Origin: Ectocarpus siliculosus
Lineage: Eukaryota; Sar; Phaeophyceae; Ectocarpales; Ectocarpaceae
DNA length: 64,000 bases
Direction of reading: 5' to 3'
NCBI GenBank assembly: GCA_000310025.1
Contig: FN649727.1
Span: forward strand, 2,212,762 to 2,276,761
Shown here: positions 12,974-26,000 of the stretch, piece by piece
How the letters are laid out: every line of letters starts with the position of its first letter
How positions within the stretch are numbered: position 1 is the first letter of the stretch
Translations under genes and position numbers: made by a program
Notes under the pieces: model-generated
Told to the model about the DNA's origin: nothing
The model's database searches: none
The model's input: only the letters and a program-made list of their open reading frames with translations

Positions 12974-15900
12974 ATGTATGGACCTCCACCTGCCACTGTT
13001 GGTGCCATGGTCTCCCCTGAGCGTGCATTGGAGCACATGTCTGTGGAGAAAGCATGGAGTTTGCTCGACACGCTTTCTTCGCAGGTTGTGGGCAAGCAAA
13101 CGGAGCTGCAGGTGTGCGCACAGAACATTGCACAAGTACTGCTCTTCGCCCGATCCCCCCACGCACCGAGTACTCGCAAGTTCGCAAGCCGCCAACTCGC
13201 ATTGATTGGTACTCGTTACTGAGCTTTCTTCCGTGTTCAATCGTTCCAGCTCATGGTGGGTTCCCGGTACCACGAGCTGATCGAGTCTGCGGACAGCATC
13301 GTATCCATGAAGGAGACAGGGGCGGAGGTGCTCGGCCTCCTGCGGAAATTCCCCCAAGCATGTTCCAACGTGCTTCAGCAGGTGTGCAGGACCGGACCCT
13401 ACATGTAGCTACCTCACAGAATATCAAGGCGAACAAGTTCTTTTACGTACGCGCCCTCGACAGGAGGGCGTATAAGCTGGACCGCAGCAAGTCGATGTAC
13501 GTGCAAAGTGCACATTCGTGTACGTAAGCTGCATTCCAGGTCCTCGACTATTGTACGCCCCCATTGGCCGGTGTTTGTTCCGTGTCTGGTATGTATGATA
13601 TGCATATGATATGATCGTACGCAGGCATCAGACACAGGCCTGGAATTTTAACTTTTACTGCTGTTTCTACTTTCGTCTTGCACAGCAACAGCTGTTGCAC
13701 TCCGGGACATGCTTGTTACTCCGTACATTGGACGACTCGGCCCGTACGAGCAATTTGACTGATTTTGAACACAACCGCCAGAGCACCAGACAATGCACAC
13801 GAGACACACAAGAGCAGTCGGAAGACATCGGGAAAAACAGAAATCGTTGATTCTCGCACAGGGAGGTATAATACAAGTAGTAGAGTCTGCTCAAAGCGTG
13901 CATATCATGAGTCTGCCTCCACACGCCTCCCTTGAAATCAAGATAAAAATCTAGTCTATATTCAAGTCAAGAGAGCCAGAATGGCACGCGCTTAGTTGAG
14001 GTCAGTTTTGCGTTAGAACTCCCTCACGCGTGTTCTACTGATGATATCACGTGAGGACACCCGACAGCAGCGGGGTGTATGTGTTGGCGCGCTCGAGTCC
14101 GCTTCTTGGGTGGTTATTTCGAGGTTCGCAGTAGCGGCCCACAATCTCCGCACATTGGACCGACACCCAGTGTCCTGTATCCTGTGCTGCTTCTCCTGAA
14201 TTGCGGGAAGTTGTAGCTGATGGCACTACCCACTGCTGACGACCGCGGTTCAGGGGTTTACGGTGCGTGGCGGCGGTGAGCACGGCTGTGACAAAGCTGG
14301 GTTACGGCGAAAATTACGGACTGTTTGAGAGACAGCTGCGACGTTCGGTATTTCAGCCTCCAGTAGCAAACCCGAACGTGCATCACATACGCCGTCTCTT
14401 CATGCTGTCCTCTACTGATAACAGCAGTAGAATTCATCCGATCTAAGCGGCGGGCAGGTCGCTTTGTTTTGTACTGAATTAAGTATGTAAATAGAGCCAG
14501 TGTCAGAAGGAGGTTGTATGCCGTCCGTTACGCTTTTACCACTTTTTCCATACATTGCGCTCCATGTTCAATGCGTTGCAGCAAACTGTAATGATGTCGA
14601 TGGAATTTGAATGCGCGGGCCGTTGAAGTCAAGATGTTAATACAGTTACAGTAGCGCCCCCGATTGAGCACCAATATTTTTAAAAGAAACACGGCTCAAA
14701 TTTCCAAAAAAATAAGAAAATAGGGTTGTGAAACATAGCTTGTCTGGCCCACAGTGTAAGAAACGTCTCAGTACGAAAACAGAGCGACCGTTACCCTACT
14801 ACATAGACGAGGGGTTTCGGGTGAGTGTGTCGAAAAAGAAACACCCCACAGCTCCTCTCTCCCTTTCCCCCTCTCAGTAGTACTGTACGACGAGGGAGGA
14901 GGAGTCGGTTTTTTCAAGCATGGTTGAGTACGGGAGGCTAGGAAAGGCAGCGGAATTCACTTTTATTTGGCACGTTGTGCAAGCAAGCAGAGGAAACAAG
15001 AAATTGCCGATTGTCAGCGGGATTCAGCAGCACGAAAAGATAAGCAGCTTTACATAAGAAGTTGAACAGCGTACGCTGAGTTTTCAGCCCACAATATTAG
15101 AATTTGAGGCTGGACCGGAAAATGGCGTCTCAAACGTGGGCGCTAACTGTATTACATTTCCGATCAAGCGTTTCCGCCGCCGCTCGCTCGCACCCGCCGT
15201 TTCAGGTCCCTTCGTCGTTATCTCCAGGGACCAGTGATCTCAGCGGCACCGACGTTCGTGAAGACGCGGCCGCGAGACATGTAATGGAGGTGAGTTGAGC
15301 TCGGAGCCCTACCTTGAGAGGCGCATGCCACCTCTCGTGTCAGAAACAACAGAGTGGCGCCTTAGGACGCCAGAGCCGACAGCTGTACAGTTGTAGTGAC
15401 AAGCACATAGTGCATCTCATATCTCAGGAATATTTAGTGTCCAGCTCTGTTTTGACATGGGCGGAACACCGCTCGGTGTTTTCCACTCTCTCGAATAATA
15501 TTACTTAACCGTAGCCCTTGATGTCGATACCCAGGTGGTTCAGCTCATGCTCCATGCGCCAGCGGCCATGTGGGCTGCTTTGGACTCGAACAAGGTCCTT
15601 GAGGCAGCCAATCTTGTGCTCAGATGCCGAAGTAGCTGGACCGATTTGTCCAGCACTTTCTCCACGGGAGTGGACTCCGGTGTCGCTGCCTTCTTACGTG
15701 GCCATGTGACTTACGTCGAGCAGTTTCCTCGTCGCATCCTGTCGGCTGGGACTCGCCTGTTGACGCGTTCTTGCAACACACAAGAGACCGCTGGAGCTCT
15801 CACGGCAATACTTCAGCTGCAGGCGCTCGAGGATGCCAACCCCCTGCGGTGAGCACTAGCGGAGTCCCTAACGTACTCGTTGTTTGCGATGTGCCGATTG

Positions 15901-18513
15901 ACCGCGGTTGGAGTTAACTGCTGTTTTTTATTTTCATCATGTCCACTTTCGCGTTGTGTTTCAATTTTTAGGTGCTTGTTGGAGCTCCTTCTTCTGCGCA
16001 GAGGTGGAGCTGTGGTAGCGATGCTTACGCGGGCTACGAAGGAAGAAAATTCTTCTGACATAGAACAAGTATTGCACGCCGCTGTCACCACCGTGCAAAG
16101 GACGATTGTGGATGTGCACGCCATCTTTGCGCCTGGGCGAAACGGAAGCTGCATGCTCGAGGACCTTGCCCACCCCTCATGCCGCAGTCAAGCAAGCCTG
16201 CGGTTGTCAGCGCATGACGCGAAGGACATGTGCACGACCTGGTTGTCTGTGCTGACTCCGAAAATTCGTGTTTTTGGCGAGCGTCTGCTCAGAGCGACCG
16301 GTGATACCAACTCTCTGGCGCGCATCCGCGGCTCTCTGTGGAAGGTAACCCATGGAGACGGAGCGTGGGCCACACCAGCAGCAGGAACACGTGCAGGGGG
16401 TAGCATTAGAGCAGTGCAGGGGCTGATGTGGATGGAAGCCACCTCATTCGCAGTGGATGTATCTGCTTGGGATGGTGGTACGAACGGCAGTACGCGCGCT
16501 TGGGGACAGGACGTATCTTCCCCTCAGCTAGATTTGTGGTCCCTGCTCTTCAGCCAGATTTTTGCAGACCTGGCAGAGGCCCTGCTGAAGGACTCGCTAG
16601 CTAGCATCCGGAGAGATGTGGAGTGTCGCCTTGACTCGATACTGCTTGCCATCACACGGAACGAGACGGGGCAGGGGGTGCAAGAAGCAAGAAGTTTCTC
16701 CGGAAGTCACCGGCAGGAGCAACCCCATGCGCTCATGGCACACGATATTCTCGCAGCCGCCGACGCAGTAGTGTCACTACTGACATCGGAGATCCGCAAT
16801 CTTGCGGGAGATGCGACGTGTTTAACAGAGCGCGGTGATCAAACTGCGGCAGATGCGCTGAAAACTTCTTTTTATCTCCTAAGCGTGGACATGGCGGCGG
16901 GCCTCGCCAATCACCTTCGCATTGCGCTGCAGGAGATTCATGCCTGCATCAAGTCCGCTGCGGAGCAGGAACGACGATGTGTGCCATACGGAGGCCGAAT
17001 TGGGGACCTTGAGAATGCTGTTAGCAGCTTTGCTGATGCAGGGCTCTTGATCGGCCGAGTAGCATGGATGTTGAATGGCCGAAGCGGGGGACCTTTGCAG
17101 TATGCCCTCACACCCCCGGCATGCTTTGCCCAACGGCGACGTGGGCGCATCGAGGAGCAGCAGCTAGAAGCAGCGTTTGTGATAGCGGACACGAATGGCG
17201 ACGGTGTTGTTGATACCGAGGAGGCGGCTGAGGCGCTTCAAGCTGTATCCTTCGGGGCATCAGCGGCACTTGCTGTCGACCCTAGCCGGTACGCATCGTT
17301 CACCCTGAACGAGTTCTTCCTGTTTGCCACCCGGCTCCTCGAAGAACAACGGCCGCGTCAGCACTTGACCAGTTGTCTTGATACTCTTTTGTCGGAGTCC
17401 CTGGCAGTGTGGTCGGAATGGGCTTTGGAAAAATCTGCTGCTCTCCTTACTGAGGGATGCAATGCGATGGTGATTTTGTGTGCCAACCCTGGGATGACCA
17501 ATGACTTGTGGCGGCAGGCCCATGGCATATGGGAGGACAAGACGATTGAGCTTGATCGTGACGACGGAGATGGCATCCAAGAAACCGTGCACTTTCCCAT
17601 CATGGTTTCTCCGGCTATTCTGTGCTACATCGAGGGCGTAGCCGCTGAACTGAGCCGGATATTGAGTACAGCCGACCTCACAGAACGTGCCGTGACTGAG
17701 AGTTGCAGCGGATGGAAGACACAGGATGCGCAGCCGTCTGGAGACGAGGAACGGGCCTTGGGTTGGTCGGCACCGGGTAAGGCCACTGGCCAGGGGGCGG
17801 CACGCTATGCGAGATCTCTAGCTGCTGTCCGAGCGTCAAGCGATTTGAGCCACGCACTGGTTGGACTTTGCGAGGGTGCACATTCGGCAGCGGCACAAGC
17901 GTGCGAGGCGGCACAGCTTCAGCTACTGTTGGATGCGCTCTTCTTACAAAAGTGGGTTTCAGATTCTCCAAAATCATCTCCGTCGATGGAGTCGGTTGTT
18001 ACAACTCTGTGTGATCTGGTAGATCCGATCAACTTGCAGATTTACATGCCGCACCTTCAGACGGCGGCATCAGCGTGCTGGGCGGCGTGTCACACGCCTC
18101 TCTCTTTGATTTTCGAACAAGCAATCCCTTCTAGCAGTGCGCCATCCAGCGCTTCAGTATCACCGGACGGGGCACTGGGTTCGTCGTCTAGCTTTATTCC
18201 CTTGGCTCCGAAAGTGCGTCGGTTTGAAATTCTCCCTCTCTCTCTAGAAGTGGTGCGACTACAGCATCCGAACGGCTCATCCCGAAGTAGAAACTCGGTA
18301 GGGATAAAGTCTGGCGCACCAGCAAGCGGGGACGGGCCAGGCGCCTCCGCTCAGGCTCGTGGTTTAGAAGCTGGAAGGCAAGCTCTGGCCGGGCTAGGTA
18401 GCGTGTTGAGTGCACAAAATGCGCATGTTCAGAGCGTTTTCGGGGCGGCATCGCTGTTTCTAGGTGGGAGGAATCGTAGGGGTGAAGACGGAGATGGGCA
18501 TAGTGAACGTTAA
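12974..18513 (+). CDS. COG1: Conserved oligomeric Golgi complex subunit 1, with an EF-hand insert
   Basis: COG1 belongs to the eight-subunit COG tether that guides retrograde vesicles to the Golgi. Exons: 12974-13111, 13250-13381, about 15206-15289, 15535-15848 and 15972-18513. Phases agree and the product is about 1,069 residues (human COG1 about 980). The family N-terminus is clear: after a short leader comes MVGSRYHELIESADSIVSMK, the COG1 signature, then HAPAAMWAALDSN and the following helices in exon 4. The last exon is unusually long (846 codons). Residues about 629-640 form a canonical EF-hand loop (DTNGDGVVDTEE), followed by a second, degenerate EF-like helix (SFTLNEFFLFATRLLEE). I know of no calcium-binding loop in COG1 elsewhere. 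Exon 3 has alternative acceptors upstream. Intron 2 (13382-15205) holds dispersed repeats. Confidence 0.92.
13710..13955 (+). repeat. Dispersed repeat A, copy in COG1 intron 2
   Basis: The segment matches the reverse complement of about 40835-41080. Shared landmarks include a stretch reading gagcaccaga, then gagacacacaaga, then aaaaacagaaatcgttga, then a pyrimidine/purine block with tttgaaatcaaga. Divergence is visible throughout, so this is an old pair of a dispersed, probably non-autonomous element. Confidence 0.75.
14269..14431 (+). repeat. Degenerate copy of the 40.5-kb inverted-repeat element
   Basis: The sequence from cgtggcggcggtgagcacgg to ctactgataacagcagtag matches about 40587-40755, the inner part and right arm of the inverted-repeat element at 40492-40772. 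The left arm is only weakly recognisable around 14034. It lies in COG1 intron 2. Confidence 0.7.
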
Positions 18514-18861
18514 GGCTTAACACTGACATTTGTAGTGTGAATTTTCTTTCCTGCACTTGCTCAGGGGGTCCCTTCATCCCGAAGTAGAAATTCGGTAGGG
18601 ATAAAGTCTGGCGCACCAGCAAGCGGAGACGGGCCAGGCGCCTCCGCTCAGGCTCGTGGTTTAGAAGCTGGAAGGCAAGCTCTGGCCGGGCTAGGTAGCG
18701 TGTTGAGTGCACAAAATGCGCGTGTTCAGAGCGTTTTCGGGGCGGCATCGCTGTTTCTAGGTGGGAGGAATCGTAGGGGTGAAGACGGAGATGGGCATGC
18801 ATGGTGAACGCACTGACATTTGTAGTGTGAATTTTCTTTCCTGCACTTGCTCAGGGGGTTC
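18277..18861 (+). repeat. Tandem duplication of the COG1 3' end
   Basis: Positions 18277-18573 and 18574-18861 are two adjacent copies of about 290 bases that differ at few positions. The first copy carries the last about 79 COG1 codons, the stop codon and the start of the 3' untranslated region. The second lies wholly downstream of the stop. The main difference is at the stop: copy 1 has gaacgttaagg, whereas copy 2 has gtgaacgcactgac and lacks that TAA. The high identity suggests a recent event. Confidence 0.92.
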
Positions 18862-20048
18862 CGGGCTTCCATCACGTTTTCTGCTTCTACTTTCAACCAC
18901 GATGTGAATACGCATCTCGTGTGAAGAGCCATGTGTTTTGGTTACAAGTCACACGAGGTTTGTGCTTCTTGGCTGTGAAGGTTGTTACCACACCGCGTCG
19001 TACTCCGGAGTTTACACCACACGATGGCGCACAGAAAGCAGCAGAAGGTGGCACAATGTAGCAAGAGGACAGATCACATCGTGTGGCAACTGTGGGTAGG
19101 CACAACGAAAATGTCCGAGTATTTTTATCATGCGTTTGTTCGATCGTTTGGTGCATATTCTTCTGCGCGTGAAGATATTATAACTTCCGCTCATGTCCTG
19201 TAGTTTATTCTGGCTGAGCCTTGAGTTCGGATGCTCTGTTCTGGTGGATGGCACATGGCCGCTCTAAGGTGCTACTTGATTGTAGGGGTCCGTATCCATC
19301 GGCGTTCACAAACCTTGCGGAAGGTCTTTATTTACTCCACTGTTGAGCATAAAATTCTCAAGTGCGGGCGATGTCCTGGTGTGTATCGCATTCATGTGTT
19401 GATCGTGGTAATGGCTTGCTTAATTACGCCCACTATGAAAGTCCATGCCTTCATTGCCATTCCACGGCCAGGATGTTCAGCCCATCTACGGGGAAAGGTA
19501 AATCATCAGCTCGTCATCCCCATGTGGCGGCCAGCCAAAAGCCGCCCTATGCGAACGGGAATATGCAGCCGCAGCGAGCACCCGGCATTTACAAAATAAT
19601 TTGTAAACTTTGAGCGCTTGGGGAACACACTGCATCATGTTATCGGTGTGACCGGTTTCACTTCCGTACGACGGTGTGCTGCAACAGCTAAATTAAATCC
19701 ATCGATTGCATCCCAGAAAGGCTTGCTCGTAGAGGGTAACAACGCTTCGATTTCCCGCGAAGGCATAAAATCCAGTAAATCACACGAGAGTGTCAGACCA
19801 ACTCATGAAATACGTGCTCAAAAGAACTCGACCCTACCGGAATATTCTTTTCGCCTCGTCAAAGAGAAGCACATCACGCCCAAAATATCAACACAACCAA
19901 ACGATGCCTCACGAACAACTGTCCGCTCGCACCAACACGACAAAGTAGACACAGACGAACTCGAACCGCTTCAAAGGTCAGCCGCAAGTTGGGTGGAACG
20001 CAAGGTATGAAAACGAACAGCAACCTTCAATCTACTTCACTGATCACA
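18862..20048. other. Intergenic DNA between COG1 and eEF3 (3' to 3')
   Basis: Two convergent genes end on either side. Short open frames occur on both strands, but none has splice-bounded exons, a signal peptide or a recognisable motif. Part will be 3' untranslated sequence. I see nothing else here. Confidence 0.6.
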
Positions 20049-23000
20049 TCAGTAAAGATCGTTCTCCGTTGCAAACTCGTCCTCGTCACTCTCGAGCTCG
20101 GCGCCTTCGTTGATCTTCGCCTTAATTCGCTTCGCCAGTGCCTTGTGGTCGCGCTTGGAGAGCTTCTTCTTGGGGCCCTTCACCTTGGATACGTTCCCTG
20201 CGGCATCCGTTACTTCCTTGATCACAGCCTGGTCGCTGATCTTCTCATCCTGGCGTTCCATCCACCCTGCGTCACCCTTCGTCTCCAGCCGGCCCGAGTC
20301 CATCACCCACTCCTCCGGGCAGACCGTGCTCACGAATTCGTTGTTGTGTGAGATGATCACTACACCTCCCTGGAAATCGTCGATGGCGCACGCAAGTGCC
20401 CCAAGAGACTCACGGTCCAGGTAGTTGGTGGGCTCGTCGAGGATAAGGATGTGAGGCTGGTTCCACATGGCAGCAGCCAGCACAACCTTCACCTTTTGCC
20501 CGCCCGACAACGCCTGCATTCGGGTGTGAGTGGCGAACTCTGCCGCCAGGCCGCAATCCGCGAGGTGCTTCTCCACGTTGGAGGAGGACAGCGGTCGCAC
20601 GTACAGGCCGCTTGTCTGGGCGATACGCGCATCGATGGCCTTGATGGCCTTCCCCCATCCCTGCTTCTCGAGCTTTTTCCTGGGAAGGTAGTTGGGAGCG
20701 TCGCTGGCCACGGTGTACCGAACCTCGTACAAGTACTCCTTGGTCTTGTCCTGGCGACGGCCGCCGAGGAGCTCGGCAACAACCTAATGCGTGGTGGCGA
20801 ACGAGGGATGTGACGAGGAATAAAAAATTAAGCACATGTTGGTCGAGAATTCCAGTATGTAGAGAAAGTGTACCGTGTACTCGACTCCGAACATTGCAAA
20901 ACCTTTACATACCCGCTAGGGAGGCTCCAGATTGACGAATGAACTCGCGAGTGTTAAACCAAATTAACCACAAGATACACAAATGCCCTGTGGATATCAT
21001 GGTTCTTCAGGCCCGTCAAGAACTCATGATTTGCATATAGCTGTCTCGTGCGACATCGTCTCACAGCAGTGCAAGAGAGAAAAACAACCGCGCCACTAGA
21101 ATACGCTCGACCTGGGTTAGTTGTCCCAAAAAAAGACGGCCGAATTACGGCCACTACAACAAATTGGTTTGATCGTTGTCGCCTTCATAGGGAACCATAC
21201 CTTTAACGGTAGCGTGTGGAACCTGTAATTCAGCGCCGTGCGTACCTTCTTAGCCTTCTTCGCCACGCCGGATTCTTCATCGGTCCACGTGACTTCAAAC
21301 TGTGTCTTCTGGAGCTTTTCTTCCTCCTCGGTCACCACCATGGAAACCTTCACCAACGATTCCTTGTCCTGCGATTACGTAAGACAAGCATTGGCGTTTC
21401 ATTTTCAGAGAACAGACTCCATTGGCGTTCCCAGTTCAGATATCAAGCTCGGCAACGCCAAGAAACTCTGGGCACGAGCAAACGAAAACTACAGGCGGAT
21501 AGAAACAGCACACGCGAAGAAACCTGTTCGGCAAACATACCTCGCCGTTGTTGGCGAACCGCCACCGGATGTACTCGTTCGGGGTCTTGTTCATGTGGTC
21601 CTCGATGTGGTGGAAGGCATGCTGCGCCAAGTAAGCTACTCGCGCATTGGGATGCCGCCACACGTCGCCGGTCTGCGGTACAACCTCGCCAGTCAGCACC
21701 TTGATCATGGTCGACTTCCCCGCGCCGTTCTCGCCCACACACGCAACACGCGACGACAGAGAGACTTGGACAGAGATGTCGAAGAGGGTGGGCACGGTGT
21801 TGCCGGGGTACGTGAAGTCGCAGTGTGCCATCTTCATCAGCGCCTTACCCTTGGACTTGACGCCCTCGATCGGCCCGGGCTGCGGGAAGTTGAACTTCAG
21901 CTTGGACGCCTTGAGCTCGAAGAACGACTTGGCCGTCGGGTTTACCGCCACAAACTCGTTCAGGTTTCCCTTGAAGTTGACAAGCTTCAGGTTCTCGATC
22001 GAAAGGATGTGGCTGCAGCAGTCGTTGAGGAGACCAGAGTCGTGCGACACCATGATCGCCGTGACGTTGGTGAGGCTGTTGAGGTAGTTCTTCACCCACG
22101 CCACGTTGATGACATCCAAGTGGTTGGTCGGCTCGTCCAGCAAAAGGATGTCCGCCTTCTGGAGCATCGCACGTGCCATGGCCAGCTTCATGCGCCATCC
22201 TCCCGACAGCGTGGACACCGCGTGGTTAGGCTTGGCCTTCCCGTCTTCGGTGAAACCGACCGTGGCCAGCACCTCCGTCACCTGCGCACGGTCGATACCA
22301 ATGCGCTGGATCTTCTCGTCCGCCATCACGTAGTCGACGCACGAAAGATGAGACTGCTCGCCTTGGATGTCCGCCTCGACGAACACCGTGCGCACCTCGG
22401 ATGGGTCGGGGAATCCCTCGACAGAACCGTTCGCGATTGCCCGCATCAGGGTGCTCTTGCCAGAGTCGTTCCCACCAAGGAGACCGTAGTTCTTACCGCG
22501 CTTCAGCCTCATCTTGGTGTTGTGCAGGAGAATTTTGGTGCCTGCAACAGAACGGAAAACGCACAATATCCAAACCAGTTGTTAGGCGCTTGACGCTATT
22601 TGCCCAGTGTTTGTTCTCATTTCCCGACTTGCATAAGCGGGCTCGAATTATCGTTTTTACCTATATCCATGTGATAAATCCCCAACTCGGTCGGACCAGC
22701 GTTCACAAAGCGAGACGACTGATACAGAAAGTTGGAATGATGGGACACAACGTTGGACTCGTTCGTCGAAACTAGCATGCAAAATACTTGCAACACACAT
22801 TTCGCGGTTCCCCAACTCGTACTCGTTCAAACAGCGAGACGTTTGACCCACCCAGCTTATTGACAGTGGAAACTAGGCTGGACTGTTTGGACGCAGAATG
22901 ATTTACGTGGCACAACTCTTAACCACGGAGCTTCTTACCGTACGCCAGGGTGAACTGGCAGTTGCAAAGCTCCTCCGCATCCTCGTCATCGTCCACAGCC

Positions 23001-26000
23001 TCCTCGGCAACCATCATCTCTGCGCACTTCGACTTGAGAGTCGCGGTGGCGTCGCTAGGAAGATTCTTCACAAGAAGGGCCAACAGCTCGCCAACACCAG
23101 CCCATTCCTCGTCAGTGGTCTGCTTGAGGTCCATCAGCGTGCAGCACATGGAGGCGACGTAGGACACGGCGATGTCCGTGAAGTCATCCTTGGCGAGGGA
23201 GGGAGCCACAGTCCTGATGGCAGCGGAAACCTGGTAATAGTATGGGAGAATAAAAAACAGGAGCGTTTACATCGGTATTTTCGCGTTGCTTGGGTGCACT
23301 TTGTACCAAAAGGCTGTGGCATCAGAGGAGAAGACATGTGAACGGGTGGCAAGTGGAAAAGTGGAAAAGGACGATGATGGATAACGCTCTTTACAGAATA
23401 ACGAATCACAAACTCGCGCTGCTGCATGGGTACATGGATATACTGATAGCCGTTGCTAATCAGACGACAGAATTGCAACAACTTGAGATGCTCGTTCAAT
23501 TGCTCGACAGACACATGGGAACACATACGGGTGGCCAGGGGGGCAGGTTGGGCAGCAGGTACAACCTGGGGGTGGGGGGTGGGAGGCCGAGTTTGACCCC
23601 ATTCATATTTGCATTTAGGGTTTTGCAGACCGCTGTGTTTGGAATAACGCCACTATCCGATATGTGGGATCACTTGCACACTTCGGCTGGAAACTCCGTG
23701 CAACCTTCCCCCCCAGGTGGTAGTCGGTGCCCCACCTACCCACAACCTGCCTCTGGCCACCAGTCGAACAATAAAATATACCCCAAAGGAACAACCAAAA
23801 CATTAGTCCTTCGCTTAAAAAATTACCGCGTGTTTCACTTGTAGCTCTTGGCTTTCATCACCAAGTCACCGTATGAAACTAAAAAAAAATTGCATGAAAA
23901 AACAAGGAGAGATGTGGTAACGAATCATGCTACTCCATTTTGCCGGGTAGCTGACCTAGCATCTCGCGCCAACCTCCCCCGCAAACAACACCAGGCTGCC
24001 GTCTAGAATACAATATGCATATTAGGAGTTGACATCAATCAAAGACATGGCACAATATCACCGCGCGTGATCTTGTTGCCCCCCTACACAACGTGATACT
24101 TCGAAGTACAAGGGAAAACTACTGATGTAAAAACGTACACGTTCTATATTTTATCTCTGTAAGAAAGAACTCACCAACGCCATGTCGGACTTCTTCGACT
24201 TGCTGATCTTGCACAAGCCGTCAAGACGCATCAACTGCGCGTAGGCGCGGTCCGCAATACCGCGCGCCTCCGGGTTTGCGATGGTGCCGGCAGCCTTCTC
24301 GAGGGCGGGCATCAGAAGAGGCAAGAAAGGAGCCGCGTCCGTCGGTTCATCCACCAGCTTGCTCATGTTCTCGATGATGACAGATGACTGGCGCTTGGTG
24401 GCAGTTTCCTTCACGCGCAGCCCACGGAGAAGGAGGGGCACCACCATAGCCAGCGCGGGACTCTCCACCGACTGCACGAAGGCGACACTCGCCAGGTTGT
24501 GCATGATCTCCGGCACAGTGCCCGGGTTGATCACGGCCTTAACGATGTCGGTGGTCATGTGCTCCATGTCTCGGTTGCCGATGACGTCGCATGCCGCGGT
24601 CATGGCCGCGACCGCAGCGGTCTTGACCTGCTTCTTGGTGTCGCCAATGCACGGCGTCAGCGCGGGTACTACTTCCGGCAGGTTGTATCCCAGCTGGTGT
24701 GAGGCGTGGTCGCTGAAGGAGGTGATGATGTTGAGAGCCAGCACACGCGTTTGCCAGTTTTGCCCGACGTCCAGGCAAGCGAACAGGTCAGGAAGCACGG
24801 CCGCCACGGCGTTCGGCGACATCTTCGCCGCGAACGTCTCGCCGGTGATGGTTGCGGCCTTCTGGACGTTCTTCGCCTTGTGCGACGCCGCCTTGAGTAC
24901 GATCGGCAGCAGCGACGCCATGTACGGCTCAGCCACGGGGCACTCCTTGATGAAGTGCGTCATGGCGTTGAGCGCACCTTCCGCCTGCTCCACGTTGGAG
25001 CCCCCCACGGCTTTCTTGAATCCCTCGAGAAGGGGCTCAAGCGACCGTACCCCGGAGTTGTTAACCTCGGCAGCAGCCACGGAAAGCTCCGCGACCTTTT
25101 GAGGGAAAGAGTCGCCGCCAGAGGGAAACGGGTGACAGGGAACGTCGTCATTGTACAGCAGTACCCCTGTACATCACGTCACCACAGCAGTCAACGCATG
25201 CCAACACTAATATGGTATCTACTGGTGGTGATCAAAGTAGATACGAAACGTATGAAGGCCGACCCCACAGGGTGCCTAAGCATTGGCGAAGGAGAAGGAG
25301 CGAGAAGGAGCGCTCGTATGTATGCATCTCGTATGTATGCATAGACCAGTTGCGTATATGTACCTACCTCCTACAAAAAAGTGGTGCTCTGCTGCTGTGA
25401 ATCTTCATCAGGAAATTGTTCAAGAAGGTTTTGGAGGTCACACGGAACATTTTCAAAAAATAAAAATATTCGAATGGTGTTGCGACGTCAGGGAGTAGAC
25501 GTCATCGACAGCACACGACTGAACTCTAATTGCCGCATTCGCTCGAGAGCATGCCATGTAGATCTCAGAGGCGATGGAGTTCTTAAGTTGTGAAATTAAA
25601 AAGGTATGCTGAACACACCAACGCAGTGGATATTTGGCGGGACTCCCGCACACTCACGTAGACGTAAAAAAAAAAGACAAGAACACGCGATGACGTTGCC
25701 GACGAAAAACGTGGGTGGTGGAGAGGGCTCTCAAGTGTTGCTGGTCGCAATGCAATAGACTTGTCGGGGGGAACGCGCGATGTTGACCAAAGCGGCTCTA
25801 CTCATGAAGTTGCCCAGCCATTAGATAGGTTCGAGTACGTAGAGCGTTTGCACTCATGAACCCTACCCTACACTACCCTACCCCGAACTCGCGCGCTTGT
25901 GGCCTTTCACACGTCACAGCAGCTGCTGCGGAAAATTTCACGAATGTGCACTCGACGAGCTTTTGCAACGTACCCCGATCTGCCCACTACCCACACAGAA

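Noticed and set aside
18194-18802. Minus-strand gene with an internal protein repeat of about 99 residues
   Set aside because: It is the antisense of the COG1 end and its tandem duplicate; the repeat in the protein only mirrors the DNA duplication.
21238-22593. Plus-strand 451-residue protein
   Set aside because: It is antisense to the eEF3 ABC domains, whose motifs and splice sites are unequivocal. The long open frame reflects codon bias on the other strand.
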